From the NCBI GenBank assembly GCA_949126835.1, contig OX421497.1:14107132-14171131 (forward strand): 64,000 nt of DNA, read 5' to 3'. Origin of the DNA: Anisus vortex (Eukaryota > Mollusca > Gastropoda > Planorbidae). This document shows, piece after piece, positions 49,201 through 58,924 of this stretch. The notes beneath the pieces are model-generated. The model saw only the letters and a program-made list of their open reading frames with translations. It had not been told where the DNA came from and did not search any database. Every line of letters starts with the position of its first letter. Within the stretch, counting starts at the first letter, position 1. Position numbers and translations under genes: made by a program.

Positions 49201-49931
49201 ACATTGGCAGTTATAAAATTCGGCCTATGTGACGACCGATTCGTTTCCATTCGTCACACTCGCATTAAAGTGGACATTTGAAAAACAAAACTATCATATC
49301 TTGCACTTTTAAACCAAAACTTTAAAACAAATTTGGGGTGCGATCTATCCACTCGACACATTTGTCAAACAGTTTAAAAACAGCACACAAATTTGTCATG
49401 AAGTTGCATGCTACAATCTCTATAGTTCTAAGTTTAAGGAGTTTTTAACTTTATGGTTAAGTTTTAAGTTCAAGGATTTATAACAATAACAAAGAATGTG
49501 TAAATCATTAGAGGCAAAAGGGCCAGTAAGTTTTGAGGTAGATATGTAGCCTGCACTTACCGGCTCCCTGCCCCCAGGGGCCACATGTGAAAACTCTTCC
49601 AAGGCCCTGCTAAGGCCGCCTCTTCTGGATGCCTTTTCAAATTTTGTATAACAAAAATTGAAACTTTAATGGGCAAAATATACATAAAGTATCTTAGAAG
49701 CATGTACCTTCTTCTTCTTCTTTGTAATAGCTGTAGCTTTCCCCCCCCCCCCCCTTTTTTGTTTTATACAACATAAATATAAGTTGTTTCTCTACTGTTT
49801 GTTCCTTTTAGTTGTTGTTTTTCTTAAATGTTGATTATTTAGTGCTGATTGTTTGGTGTTACATGTATGTGTCGCAGGTAAAAGCTCAAGCAGTAGTTCC
49901 CGTAGATCCTCTACAGGAAGTGAACACAAAG
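34480..49931 (+). CDS. SYAP1: Synapse-associated protein 1 (BSD domain), 3'-partial
   Basis: SYAP1 (BSTA in mouse) is a BSD-domain protein linked to AKT phosphorylation downstream of mTORC2. Exons found: 34480-34769, 38995-39064, 40494-40640, 42244-42383, 45748-45842, 49878-49931 (265 codons). Phases close at every junction. The N-terminus [10 protein letters not shown] matches the family's amphipathic start. Then come a Ser/Glu-rich linker, [33 protein letters not shown], the G-V-Q-F-Q-F-D-F block, and the BSD core with [15 protein letters not shown]. The last exon is Ser-rich. The vertebrate protein is about 350 residues, so roughly 90 to 100 C-terminal residues are not found here. They probably lie beyond 64000, which makes intron 6 longer than 14 kb. 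Confidence 0.92.
34770..35417. other. SYAP1 intron 1, first part
   Basis: AT-rich with TAGGCCTA/GGCCTAGGC palindromes near 34820-34895. I see nothing else. Confidence 0.5.
35420..35695 (+). mobile_element. tRNA-derived SINE, full-length copy
   Basis: The head has a pol III box A, TGGCTGAGTGG (35429-35439), and box B, GGTTTGAATCC (35472-35482), spaced as in a tRNA. A body of about 200 bp follows, ending in an ACTTTACTTTAT-like tail. Body matches occur at 24805, 30750, 39890, 40105, 42425, 58925 and 61893, so this is the best master copy in the window. The source tRNA cannot be assigned with confidence. Confidence 0.8.
36030..36500 (+). pseudogene. Non-LTR retrotransposon ORF2 C-terminus, frameshifted
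   Basis: Two overlapping frames (36048-36311 and 36248-36490) together carry one LINE C-terminus: a W-Q-R-T-C-Q basic region, then [25 protein letters not shown], and [10 protein letters not shown]. The frame changes at the C10 run around 36258-36267, a likely slippage mutation. Same family as 1690-2013. Confidence 0.65.
36632..37600 (+). pseudogene. Decayed hAT/ZBED-like transposase
   Basis: The + strand frame 36632-36913 has [10 protein letters not shown] followed by [12 protein letters not shown], resembling the region before the first catalytic Asp in hAT (ZBED) transposases. Just downstream, with stops, comes [16 protein letters not shown], which fits the T-T-D-x-W-T-S catalytic block. 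Further frames are broken by many stops. No terminal repeats were identified. Confidence 0.5.
37601..38994. other. SYAP1 intron 1, last part
   Basis: AT-rich. A moderately complex stretch at 38340-38600 may be another transposon remnant, but I cannot name it. Confidence 0.35.
38995..39064 (+). CDS. SYAP1: SYAP1 exon 2
   Basis: 70 bp. The acceptor GTTCAG at 38994 is chosen over TTACAG 13 bp upstream because only it keeps the frame, giving F-G-K-A-A-T-K-T-V. The donor is GTTTGT. Confidence 0.8.
39890..40400 (-). mobile_element. Two decayed SINE copies and a tandem duplicate in SYAP1 intron 2
   Basis: 39925-39950 holds CAGAGCTGGGTAGACTCATG. 40105-40240 holds GTTTCTGTGGCCACGGCATA and a degenerate CAGCACAACGCCC. 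Both match the reverse complement of the SINE at 35420. 40252-40396 is a two-copy tandem repeat of about 72 bp (ATCAGACAAATAATCCTGGC...) with box B-like TTGAGCCTGGGAC, probably the duplicated tRNA-like head. Confidence 0.55.
40494..40640 (+). CDS. SYAP1: SYAP1 exon 3
   Basis: 49 codons encoding L-L-G-D-F-T-R-E-Q and A-A-V-A-P-W-V-G, ending L-A-L-S-Q before GTGAGA. Phase 0 at both ends. Confidence 0.94.
41013..41512 (+). pseudogene. CR1-like LINE, 5'-truncated, with 3' tail
   Basis: The frame 40972-41391 encodes the RT C-terminal region of a CR1-like ORF2: [32 protein letters not shown], and L-K-T-H-L-F before a stop. After it come a 3' tail with GGGATATGCGCTATATAAGC and (ATTT)n ending near 41512. 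It is shorter than ORF2 by most of the protein. It is related to, but not the same family as, the copies at 59.6-64 kb. It lies in SYAP1 intron 3. Confidence 0.8.
41513..42243. other. SYAP1 intron 3, C-rich segment
   Basis: 41640-41995 is strikingly rich in A and C on the + strand, with few G. It may be an old LTR or repeat, but no boundaries are visible. Confidence 0.35.
42244..42383 (+). CDS. SYAP1: SYAP1 exon 4
   Basis: 140 bp encoding [15 protein letters not shown], then [11 protein letters not shown] and M-R-F-D-L-V-P-K. It ends in phase 2 at GTAAGA. Confidence 0.94.
42425..42625 (+). mobile_element. Decayed SINE copy in SYAP1 intron 4
   Basis: Shows a tRNA-like start (GGGATCGGCAGCAGAGTGCAG, then TTAGTTTCAAATCTGGA as a box B remnant). 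The body continues with GATGGCTGGAATAGTCCTGG and GCCACGGCAACACC, matching the family with many substitutions. Confidence 0.5.
42668..42787. repeat. 39-bp tandem repeat, three copies
   Basis: The unit begins GAGATGAATGAACGGAGAAT and ends TTAAAATGTG, with single-base differences among copies. Confidence 0.85.
42788..45747. other. Rest of SYAP1 intron 4
   Basis: About 3 kb of AT-rich sequence with scattered AGGCCTA palindromes near 43828-43850 and 44228. No gene, RNA or element is supported. Confidence 0.5.
45748..45842 (+). CDS. SYAP1: SYAP1 exon 5 (BSD core)
   Basis: 95 bp encoding [19 protein letters not shown], the hallmark F-W/F-Y of BSD domains. Phase 1 at GTCAGT. Confidence 0.94.
46082..46188 (+). 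repeat. Left terminal inverted repeat, 107 bp
   Basis: Perfect reverse complement of 49152-49258. The tip itself is a smaller inverted repeat: TGTGACGA at 46082 and TCGTCACA ending at 46112. Both strand readings begin TGT and end ACA, as in LTR and Ginger-type transposon ends. Confidence 0.9.
46204..46242. repeat. (GA)n microsatellite
   Basis: About 17 GA dinucleotides just inside the left inverted repeat. Confidence 0.9.
47201..47219 (+). promoter_or_regulatory. Primer-binding site complementary to proline tRNA
   Basis: TGGGGGCTCGTCCGGGAT, an 18-base run identical to the classic proline-tRNA primer-binding site of gammaretroviruses and many Ty3/gypsy elements. It stands a few bases after a GGGTTACA that could end a 5' LTR. 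This anchors the retroelement reading of the interior. Confidence 0.8.
47720..48109 (+). pseudogene. Gag-like N-terminus with coiled-coil repeats, truncated
   Basis: ATG at 47720, 129 codons. The start [15 protein letters not shown], then [13 protein letters not shown], is in the style of Gag leaders from metazoan Ty3/gypsy elements. Residues about 35-108 are a 9-residue Lys/Glu repeat (E-K-L-K-I-E-S-E-K) encoded by about eight 27-bp tandem copies, predicted as coiled coil. The end is hydrophobic and unrelated, so the rest of gag and all of pol appear deleted. Confidence 0.55.
48208..48251 (+). promoter_or_regulatory. Hairpin and polypurine tract before the second LTR-like region
   Basis: GATTTCG...CGAAATC (48208-48233) is a near-perfect palindrome. 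AAAAGAGGGGAGA follows and abuts TGTGACGCTCGTCACA at about 48252, the arrangement of a polypurine tract followed by an LTR start. Confidence 0.55.
49152..49258 (-). repeat. Right terminal inverted repeat, 107 bp
   Basis: Perfect reverse complement of 46082-46188. It is followed by the CTCGC target duplication. Confidence 0.9.
49878..49931 (+). CDS. SYAP1: SYAP1 exon 6
   Basis: 54 bp between GTCGCAG and GTAAGA, completing a Gly codon and adding [17 protein letters not shown]. The phases fit exon 5, but the low-complexity peptide makes this the least certain exon. Confidence 0.7.
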
Positions 49932-51433
49932 GTAAGATTACTTTTTCTTTTCTTTTTCTTCTGCACTGTTTGGAGTATCCCGTACAGCCTTTTGATTAGT
50001 TGTCAGATAACAAGTGGCCGTTGTATTGTTGTATTCTTCTATGTAAAAACTGCTGTTGGCTTTCTCTCTTGATCAATGCATAGTAGTTGCCCTTAGAGTT
50101 CCTGATCCTTAACAAATCATCCACAACATTTGGAAAACATGCCGCATAATTATTGGGCAGTTGAAGGAAGGGAGACAATGAATTCTATTTTTTTTAAACT
50201 TGTTCTTTTTTTTTTTTGTAAAATCTAGATTGTCTCCCCTACATGATAAATTTTGAAATGATGGCAAAATATACACAAAGACCACACTCTATGAACTACA
50301 AAGGAATTATAAAAATACAAAATTATACAGTATATATATAATATTTAAAGTATACACTTTTACTTCATTTTAGAGCCTTAGACTTATACCTAACAAGATG
50401 TAGAGCAAACTAATTTTTTACCAAGAAAATGAAGGGGAAATAATTCGTCCCTTCCACAGGAAAAAAATATATATTGATATCGATAAGTTGTATTAAATAA
50501 TTTAGACATGGTTAATACTATAGCATAGAATAATAAAACTAAAAAAAATTATTTTCTGAGGTGATCCCAATTGTTTTCTTAATTGCTTAGTTTTGTTTTT
50601 CATTGACTCCAGATTAGAGAGAGCTTATTAAATACTTTCACCTTACCAACCCTAACCCCCATAGTGCACTGCCACCAGGTAATTCTCTCCTCCCTGACAT
50701 TGTCAGCTGGATAAGGCTTGACATGTACTATTAGATGGTGTGTGGTGTTGGTTTGGGCTATTGATATTGTAGAACAACTACAACAATAAAAATCCACTGT
50801 GTGTGTGTGTGTGTGTTAAAAACAAATCCAAAAGCTGTTGATACTTTTTCTCAAGGGGGTCAGACCTAGAAAAATCAACAACAGCACACTTATGTCTAAA
50901 CAATTGATTAATGGGCCTTAATAAAGAAATAGAGAATGGTAGCCATGAAGTTAATTGTTTTTGGTTTGTATGTATGTGATAACAACAAATGGGCAACTAT
51001 TGGTGTGTATGGTGGGGGGTGGGGGTGCAGGTTTAATAGTGCACGCCTTCAAAAGTAATATGTTAATCAATTCTCTCAAGTTGACTGCATACTTGTTTGC
51101 AGAATAATTACTCCAATAGAGCAGTCAGTAATAATATATATTATATAAATAGAAAGAGATAGATAGATATAAATAGAGGATACATATATATATATAAAGA
51201 GATATCTATGTATAACAGCAAATGGGAAGCTACATGCATATATATATAATAAAATGAGCCAAAGTGAGATAAATGCGTAATATTAAATGACAATATTGCA
51301 TACTATTACTGTTATTATCATTTTTTTTCATTGATTTTAAAACGGCTCTCTCTTTACGCACCATCTGGCTTTTTTTATGTTTCGATCGATCTGCCCTGGT
51401 TATGATGACCTTGCAATAGATTTTGTTGTTGTT
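49932..51433. other. SYAP1 intron 6, first part
   Basis: AT-rich with (GT)n near 50798, (ATAG/TATA)n near 51130-51250 and homopolymers. I searched for the missing SYAP1 C-terminal exons and saw none. Confidence 0.45.
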
Positions 51434-51709
51434 GTGTCATGTGTTGGTTGTGTCATGTGTTGGTTGTGTCATGTGTTGGTTGTGTCATGTGTTGGTTGTG
51501 TCATGTGTTGGTTGTGTCATGTGTTGGTTGTGTCATGTGTTGGTTGTGTCATGTGTTGGTTGTGTCGTGTGTTGGTTGTGTCATGTGTTGGTTGTGTCAT
51601 GTGTTGGTTGTGTCATGTGTTGGTTGTGTCATGTGTTGGTTGTGTCATGTGTTGGTTGTGTCATGTGTTGGTTGTGTCATGTGTTGGTTGTGTCATGTGT
51701 TGGTTGTGC
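51434..51709. repeat. 16-bp minisatellite
   Basis: About 17 copies of TGTCATGTGTTGGTTG, one with a TGTCGTG variant. Since 16 is not a multiple of 3 and the unit has no stop, all three + frames are open here. Those frames are not genes. Confidence 0.97.
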
Positions 51710-52081
51710 TAAGAAGGAAAGAAACAGTACAAAAGAGAAATAGAGTGAATAAAAAAGAAAAAAGAAAAAAGAATGTATGACACCTTGCCACCTGTTACTG
51801 GGTAATTATGTCTCAGTGGCGTTGTTAGTGACGGCTGGTGGCTGCTTGTGTACTAGGTGTGATAAAAATTCAAATGATTTAGCCTACATGCTTTCTGAAG
51901 TCCCGAAATTGATATCAACTCACGGAGCTGCAAGAGCCTATATAGACGCAAATGTAGCCTATGGTTTATTGAATTAAAGTAACGAATACACATTTTAATT
52001 ACTTAAATGATTTTGCTACCTTAACCAGTTTTTTTTAACCAATACTTAATAGAGGATTGCTGGCCAGTTTCATGTATGCAT

Positions 52082-52162
52082 GTTACTCATGTATGTTAAA
52101 TGCGCTCTGAGCGTACATTATGTTTGTTGGCAGCGCTATACAAATATTTTCTTTTTTTTTTT
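52082..52162 (+). mobile_element. LINE/SINE 3' tail fragment
   Basis: TGCGCTCTGAGCGTACATTA and TTGGCAGCGCTATACAAATA, followed by a T-run: the same 3' tail as at 720-790 on the opposite strand. No coding part remains. Confidence 0.5.
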
Positions 52163-52365
52163 TTACTTTTTCACTTATGATATCTGAAACTGGGAATACA
52201 AAACTAGAGTTTTATATTGTTAAGAAATCTTAGTTTAAATTTAGTGAAAGTCAAGTGCTGTTAAAACGAAATCTTGGTATCCCTAATCAACAATGTGTTT
52301 TAATGTGTATCGGAACATTTAGTCCTATTAGATTTGTAGCAAGTAAGTACCAAATTTATTATAGG

Positions 52366-55300
52366 CTCACTAGTACAGTAAAAGAACCACTAGTACAGTA
52401 AAAGAACCACTAGTACAGTAAAAGAAGCACTTATTCAGTAAAAGAACCACTAGTACAGTAAAAGATCCACTTATACAGTAAAAGAACCACTAGTACAGTA
52501 AAAGAACCACTTATACAGTAAAAGAACCACTAGTACAGTAAAAGAACCACAAGTACAGTTAAAGAACCACTAGTACAGTAAAAGAACCACTAGTACAGTA
52601 AAAGAACCACTAGTACAGTAAAAGAACCACTAGTACAGTAAAAGAACCACTAGTACAGTAAAAGAACCACTAGTACAGTAAAAGAACCACCAATACAGTA
52701 AAAGAACCACTAGTACAGTAAAAGAACCACTAGTACAGTAAAAGATCCACTTATACAGTAAAAGAACCACTAGTACAGTAAAAGAACCACTAGTACAGTA
52801 AAAGAACCACTTGTACAGTAAAAGAACCACTTGTACAGTAAAAGAAGCACTAACTCAGTAAAAGAACCACTAGTACAGTAAAAGAACCACTAGTACAGTA
52901 AAAGAACCACTAGTACAGTAAAAGAACCACTAGTACAGTAAAAGAACCACCAATACAGTAAAAGAACCACTAGTACAGTAAAAGAACCACTAGTACAGTA
53001 AAAGATCCACTTATACAGTAAAAGAACCACTAGTACAGTAAAAGAACCACTAGTGCAGTAAAAGAACCACTAGTACAGTAAAAGAACCACTTGTACAGTA
53101 AAAGAAGCACTAACTCAGTAAAAGAACCACTAGTACAGTAAAAGAACCACTAGTACAGTAAAAGAACCACTAGTACAGTAAAAGAACCACTAGTACAGTA
53201 AAAGAACCACCAATACAGTAAAAGAACCACTAGTACAGTAAAAGAACCACTAGTACAGTAAAAGATCCACTTATACAGTAAAAGAACCACTAGTACAGTA
53301 AAAAGAACCACTAGTGCAGTAAAAGAACCACTAGTACAGTAAAAGAACCACTTGTACAGTAAAAGAAGCACTAACTCAGTAAAAGAACCACTAGTACAGT
53401 AAAAGAACCACTAGTACAGTAAAAGAACCACTAGTACAGTAAAAGAACCACTAGTACAGTAAAAGAACCACTAGTACAGTAAAAGAACCACCAATACAGT
53501 AAAAGAACCACTAGTACAGTAAAAGAACCACTAGTACAGTAAAAGATCCACTTATACAGTAAAAGAACCACTAGTACAGTAAAAGAACCACTAGTGCAGT
53601 AAAAGAACCACTAGTACAGTAAAAGAACCACTTGTACAGTAAAAGAAGCACTAACTCAGTAAAAGAACCACTAGTACAGTAAAAGAACCACTAGTACAGT
53701 AAAAGAACCACTTGTACAATAAAAGAGCCACTAGTGCAGTAAAAGAAGCACTTCTACAGTAAAAGAACCACTAGTACAGTAAAAGAACCACGTATACAGT
53801 AAAAGAAGCACTTATTCAGTAAAAGAACCACTAGTACAGTAAAAGAACCACTAGTACAGTAAAAGAACCACTAGTGCAGTAAAAGAACCACTAGTACAGT
53901 AAAAGAACCACCAATACAGTAAAAGAACCACTAGTACAGTAAAAGAACCACTAGTACAGTAAAAGATCCACTTATACAGTAAAAGAACCACTAGTACAGT
54001 AAAAGAACCACTAGTGCAGTAAAAGAACCACTAGTACAGTAAAAGAACCACTTGTACAGTAAAAGAAGCACTAACTCAGTAAAAGAACCACTAGTACAGT
54101 AAAAGAACCACTAGTACAGTAAAAGAACCACTTGTACAATAAAAGAGCCACTAGTGCAGTAAAAGAAGCACTTATACAGTAAAAGAACCACTAGTACAGT
54201 AAAAGAACCACTTGTACAGTAAAAGAAGCACTAACTCAGTAAAAGAACCACTAGTACAGTAAAAGAACCCCTAGTACAGTAAAAGAACCACTAGTACAAT
54301 AAAAGAACCACTAGTACAGTAAAAGAACCACTAGTACAGTAAAAGAACCACCAATACAGTAAAAGAACCACTAGTACAGTAAAAGAACCACTAGTACAGT
54401 AAAAGATCCACTTATACAGTAAAAGAACCACTAGTACAGTCTAAGAACCACTAGTACAGTAAAAGAACCACATGTACAATAAAAGAGCCACTAGTGCAGT
54501 AAAAGAAGCACTTATACAGTAAAAGAACCACTAGTACAGTAAAAGAACCACTAGTACAGTAAAAGAACCACTTCTACAATAAAAGAGCCACTAGTGCAGT
54601 AAAAGAAGCACTTATACAGTAAAAGAACCACTAGTACAGTAAAAGAACCACGTATACAGTAAAAGAAGCACTTATTCAGTAAAAGAACCACTAGTACAGT
54701 AAAAGAAGCACTAGTACAGTAAAAGAAGCACTTATTCAGTAAAAGAACCACTAGTACAGTAACAGAACCACTAGTACAGTAAAAGAACCACTAGTACAGT
54801 AAAAGAACCACTAGTACAGTAAAAGAACCACTAGTACAGTAAAAGAACCACCAATACAGTAAAAGAACCACTAGTACAGTAAAAGAACCACTAGTACAGT
54901 AAAAGAACCACTAATACAGTAAAAGAACCACTAGTACAGTAAAAGAACCACCAGTACAGTAAAAGAACCACTAGTACAGTAAAAGAACCACTAGTACAGT
55001 AAAAGAACCACTAGTACAGTAAAAGAACCACTAGTACAGTAAAAGAACCACTAGTACAGTAAAAGAACCACTAGTACAGTAAAAGAACCACTAGTACAGT
55101 AAAAGAACCACTAGTACAGTAAAAGAACCACTAGTACAGTAAAAGAACCACTAGTACAGTAAAAGAACCACTAGTACAGTAAAAGAACCACTAGTACAGT
55201 AAAAGAACCACTAGTACAGTAAAAGAACCACTAGTACAGTAAAAGAACCACTAGTACAGTAAAAGAACCACTAGTACAATAAAAGATTCACTAATACAGT

Positions 55301-57290
55301 AAAAGAACCACTAGTACAGTAAAAGAACCACTAGTACAGTAAAAGAACCACTAGTACAGTAAAAGATCCACTAGTACAGTAAAAGAACCACTAGTACAGT
55401 AAAAGAAGCACTTATTCAGTAAAAGAACCACTAGTACAGTAAAAGATCCACTTATACAGTAAAAGAACCACTAGTACAGTAAAAGAACCACTTATACAGT
55501 AAAAGAACCACTAGTACAGTAAAAGAACCACAAGTACAGTTAAAGAACCACTAGTACAGTAAAAGAACCACTAGTACAGTAAAAGAACCACTAGTACAGT
55601 AAAAGAACCACTAGTACAGTAAAAGAACCACTAGTACAGTAAAAGAACCACTAGTACAGTAAAAGAACCACTAGTACAGTAAAAGAACCACCAATACAGT
55701 AAAAGAACCACTAGTACAGTAAAAGAACCACTAGTACAGTAAAAGATCCACTTATACAGTAAAAGAACCACTAGTACAGTAAAAGAACCACTAGTGCAGT
55801 AAAAGAACCACTAGTACAGTAAAAGAACCACTTGTACAGTGAAAGAAGCACTAACACAGTAAAAGAACCACTAGTACAGTAAAAGAACCACTAGTACAGT
55901 AAAAGAACCACTAGTACAGTAAAAGAACCACTAGTACAGTAAAAGAATTACCAATACAGTAAAAGAACCACTAGTACAGTAAAAGATCCACTTATACAGT
56001 AAAAGAACCACTAGTACAGTAAAAGAACCACTAGTGCAGTAAAAGAACCACTAGTACAGTAAAAGAACCACTTGTACAGTAAAAGAAGCACTAACTCAGT
56101 AAAAGAACCACTAGTACAGTAAAAGAACCACTAGTACAGTAAAAGAACCACTTGTACAATAAAAGAGCCACTAGTGCAGTAAAAGAAGCACTTATACAGT
56201 AAAAGAACCACTAGTACAGTAAAAGAACCACTAGTACAGTAAAAGAAGCACTTATTCAGTAAAAGAACCACTAGTACAGTAAAAGAACCACTAGTACAGT
56301 AAAAGAACCACTAGTGCAGTAAAAGAACCACTAGTACAGTAAAAGAACCACTTGTACAGTAAAAGAAGCACTAACTCAGTAAAAGAACCACTAGTACAGT
56401 AAAAGAACCACTAGTACAGTAAAAGAACCACTAGTGCAGTAAAAGAACCACTAGTACAGTAAAAGAACCACTTGTACAGTAAAAGAAGCACTAACTCAGT
56501 AAAAGAACCACTAGTACAGTAAAAGAACCACTAGTACAGTAAAAGAACCACTTGTACAATAAAAGAGCCACTAGTGCAGTAAAAGAAGCACTTATACAGT
56601 AAAAGAACCACTAGTACAGTAAAAGAACCACGTATACAGTAAAAGAAGCACTTATTCAGTAAAAGAACCACTAGTACAGTAAAAGAACCACTAGTACAGT
56701 AAAAGAAGCACTTATTCAGTAAAAGAACCACTAGTACAGTAAAAGAAGCACTAACTCAGTAAAAGAACCACTAGTACAGTAAAAGAACCACTAGTACAGT
56801 AAAAGAACCACTAGTACAGTAAAAGAACCACTAGTACAGTAAAAGAACCACTAGTACAGTAAAAGAACCACTAGTACAGTAAAAGAACCACTAGTACAGT
56901 AAAAGAACCACTTGTACAATAAAAGAGCCACTAGTGCAGTAAAAGAAGCACTTATACAGTAAAAGAACCACTAGTACAGTAAAAGAACCACGTATACAGT
57001 AAAAGAAGCACTTATTCAGTAAAAGAACCACTAGTACAGTAAAAGAACCACTAGTACAGTAAAAGAAGCACTTATTCAGTAAAAGAACCACTAGTACAGT
57101 AAAAGAAGCACTAACTCAGTAAAAGAACCACTAGTACAGTAAAAGAACCACTAGTACAGTAAAAGAACCACTAGTACAGTAAAAGAACCACTAGTACAGT
57201 AAAAGAACCACTAGTACAGTAAAAGAACCACTAGTACAGTAAAAGAACCACTAGTACAGTAAAAGAACCACTAGTAGAGTAGAAGAACAA
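52366..57290. repeat. 4.9-kb satellite array of a 20-bp monomer
   Basis: About 245 head-to-tail copies of ACTAGTACAGTAAAAGAACC. Variants (CCAATACAG, CTTATACAG, CTTGTACAG, GCACTAACTCAG, CTAGTGCAG, CTTATTCAG) recur in a fixed order. Higher-order blocks show: the GCACTAACTCAG variant repeats every 260 bp near 52841, 53101 and 53361, then at about 280 and 420 bp, and a 360-bp block repeats at 56741/57101. 54900-55260 is nearly uniform monomer. The minus-strand frames in the array are artefacts of the 60-bp codon period. Confidence 0.97.
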
Positions 57291-57639
57291 CTAGATTCGA
57301 GTTACACTAAATTGGAGGTTTTCTCCATAAGTCCATGTTTTCGTATGTGTGTAGTCTATGTGGCTTTTTTTTTCCTTTACACTTTACAGTTTAGCGTTGT
57401 TGATCTACTGCCTCATGAAGTCCATGTGAACTTTCACAGTTCAACCATTTATTCTCATTCATTTTGCGTAAACAAATCAATTTAAAAGACATTAAGCTCC
57501 TCCACAATAGTCTTTCCATGCAGAGTGTTTGCCTTTTCATTGCACTTGCTGCCATGAAATAAATCTAATTTGTGAAATCCTGGTGGGTCTTGACCTTGTT
57601 TATAAATAGGAAAACCATTTTCATTAGGTAGTGTTTAAA
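57291..57639. other. Right flank of the satellite
   Basis: Ordinary AT-rich sequence. No feature is supported. Confidence 0.5.
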
Positions 57640-58130
57640 TGCATTAGAGGCCGGCCGAAACAAAATTTTGTAGTTTCGGTCGAAAACGAAACCATACCTA
57701 AAGTTATAAATTGACTTTATGTCGAAACCGAAAACCAAAGTTTTACTAACCCTTCGGCCAAAATCGAAACATAAGCCGAAATTGCCAAACAAAAGATTTT
57801 CAAAGACTGCTCAATTTGTGAAATATTAACTGGTTTATGAGTACTTTATTTAAGTAAACTATAGTAACTATAGAACATGTAATATACAGTTGTGTTGTAT
57901 AGGCCTATAATATACATGTATTATAAATCATTTTATTCAAAATTATTAGTAAGCAGAGTAATAGATGCAGCACTAGTGTTGCAGTCTGAATTTTGCAAGT
58001 TAAAACAGATATTCTGCTGATGACCGAAAGTCAATATCAGTTTCGGCCAAAACCGAAAACTAACTTTTTGGTTTCTGCTGAAACCGAAACAACACCGAAA
58101 GAGGCCATTTGCCTACTTCCAGCGCCGAAA
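57640..58130. mobile_element. MITE-like element rich in TTTCGGT/ACCGAAA
   Basis: Starts near GAGGCCGGCCGAAACAAAAT and ends near CACCGAAAGAGGCC, giving facing ends. Multiple internal copies of TTTCGG(T) occur in both orientations. This layout is common in non-autonomous hAT-like elements of invertebrates. Exact ends and a target duplication could not be fixed. Confidence 0.45.
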
Positions 58131-58599
58131 CCGAATACATGAATACATACAATTCACTAAAATATACGGGCTAGAGCAATACAATTCACATTGTCTCGGT
58201 CAAACTTTTTTTTAAGACTGTTTGAATGAGGGGCCAACACAGTGTCCAACACCAATCTTACTACTCTATTGTTAGGTGACCTTCTAGCAGAGATGGGTTG
58301 ACCAAGGTAACATCTTTATGTCGTTGTTACAAGCACCTAATGTTGCATCTTTATTTCAAGCCCAGCTTGGGGTTTTGCGCTTAACTCATTTAAACCAAAA
58401 GCCGTGAATACCAATTTTCGGGAAAACTCATTTTTATAAACCGCAGAAGGTTTCTCACAAAGATTACGAGTCAACATAATGCAAAGTTTTGAGAAGCCTC
58501 GAACCAAACTTCCAGACACAGTAAACCCTTAAGACCCCTCAGCCAACTAATCAGATTTCTTAGTGTTATTTTTGTTGGGTCGGTGTTGTTGTTTTTTTC

Positions 58600-58745
58600 C
58601 AGTTTCTTGTCACGTGGTGTCGAATGTCCAATGGAAACAAAAAAAAAGTATTTGGTTGCGCAACGCGAGCGTATCCGGTTCTGTCACGTGATATTGGTGG
58701 ACCCATAAATAGCTTAGTGCGGTGGTAATTTATTGTCTCTACGCA
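58600..58745 (+). promoter_or_regulatory. Promoter-like CpG-rich patch
   Basis: Contains two CACGTG E-boxes (about 58611 and 58685), CCAATGG near 58630, several CpGs and CATAAATAG near 58703. No coding exon follows in the next few hundred bases, so it could be an LTR relic or the promoter of an unseen transcript. Confidence 0.3.
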
Positions 58746-58924
58746 TTGAATGAGTGGGGCCGAGTGAAATGAAATTTAGGTCTGCGCGCGCGAGAATTGG
58801 CGACTGCAGTGGGCGTCCTTGGTCATTTTATTTTCAGTTTCAGGGTAGTGGGAAAAAAAACAACTAAATTTGAAATTGAACCAATGTTTTAAAAGTAGCC
58901 TAAATATCCGTTTTTTGATTCATA

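Larger units (their letters stand above)
46082..49258. mobile_element. Composite 3177-bp element: long TIRs around retrovirus-like parts
   Basis: The element starts TGTGACGAATGG and ends CCATTCGTCACA. The outer 107 bp (46082-46188 and 49152-49258) are perfect inverted repeats by eye. A 5-bp direct repeat CTCGC flanks it (46077-46081 and 49259-49263), consistent with insertion as one unit. Inside, all on the + strand, are a promoter-like region with TATA near 46694 and AATAAA near 46942, a proline-tRNA primer-binding site (47201-47219), a gag-like start (47720-48109), a purine tract and a new TGTGACG start at 48252. After 48252 lie another TATA-like box (about 48819) and AATAAA (49048). The two LTR-like regions (46082 to about 47197 and 48252-49258) are not alike, so this is not a simple LTR retrotransposon. 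It lies in SYAP1 intron 5. Confidence 0.7.

Noticed and set aside
46082..49258. Ordinary LTR retrotransposon with matching LTRs
   Set aside because: 46082-47197 and 48252-49258 do not align with each other, and the ends are inverted rather than direct repeats.
51377..51780. Three overlapping 106-113 codon + strand frames
   Set aside because: They are the three readings of a 16-bp tandem repeat without stops; no gene.
52630..57091. Several 66-73 codon minus-strand frames, some identical
   Set aside because: Created by the 20-bp satellite (60 bp = 20 codons); identity reflects higher-order repeats.
52366..57290. Possible CRISPR array
   Set aside because: Repeats are contiguous with no spacers and the DNA is eukaryotic; it is a satellite.
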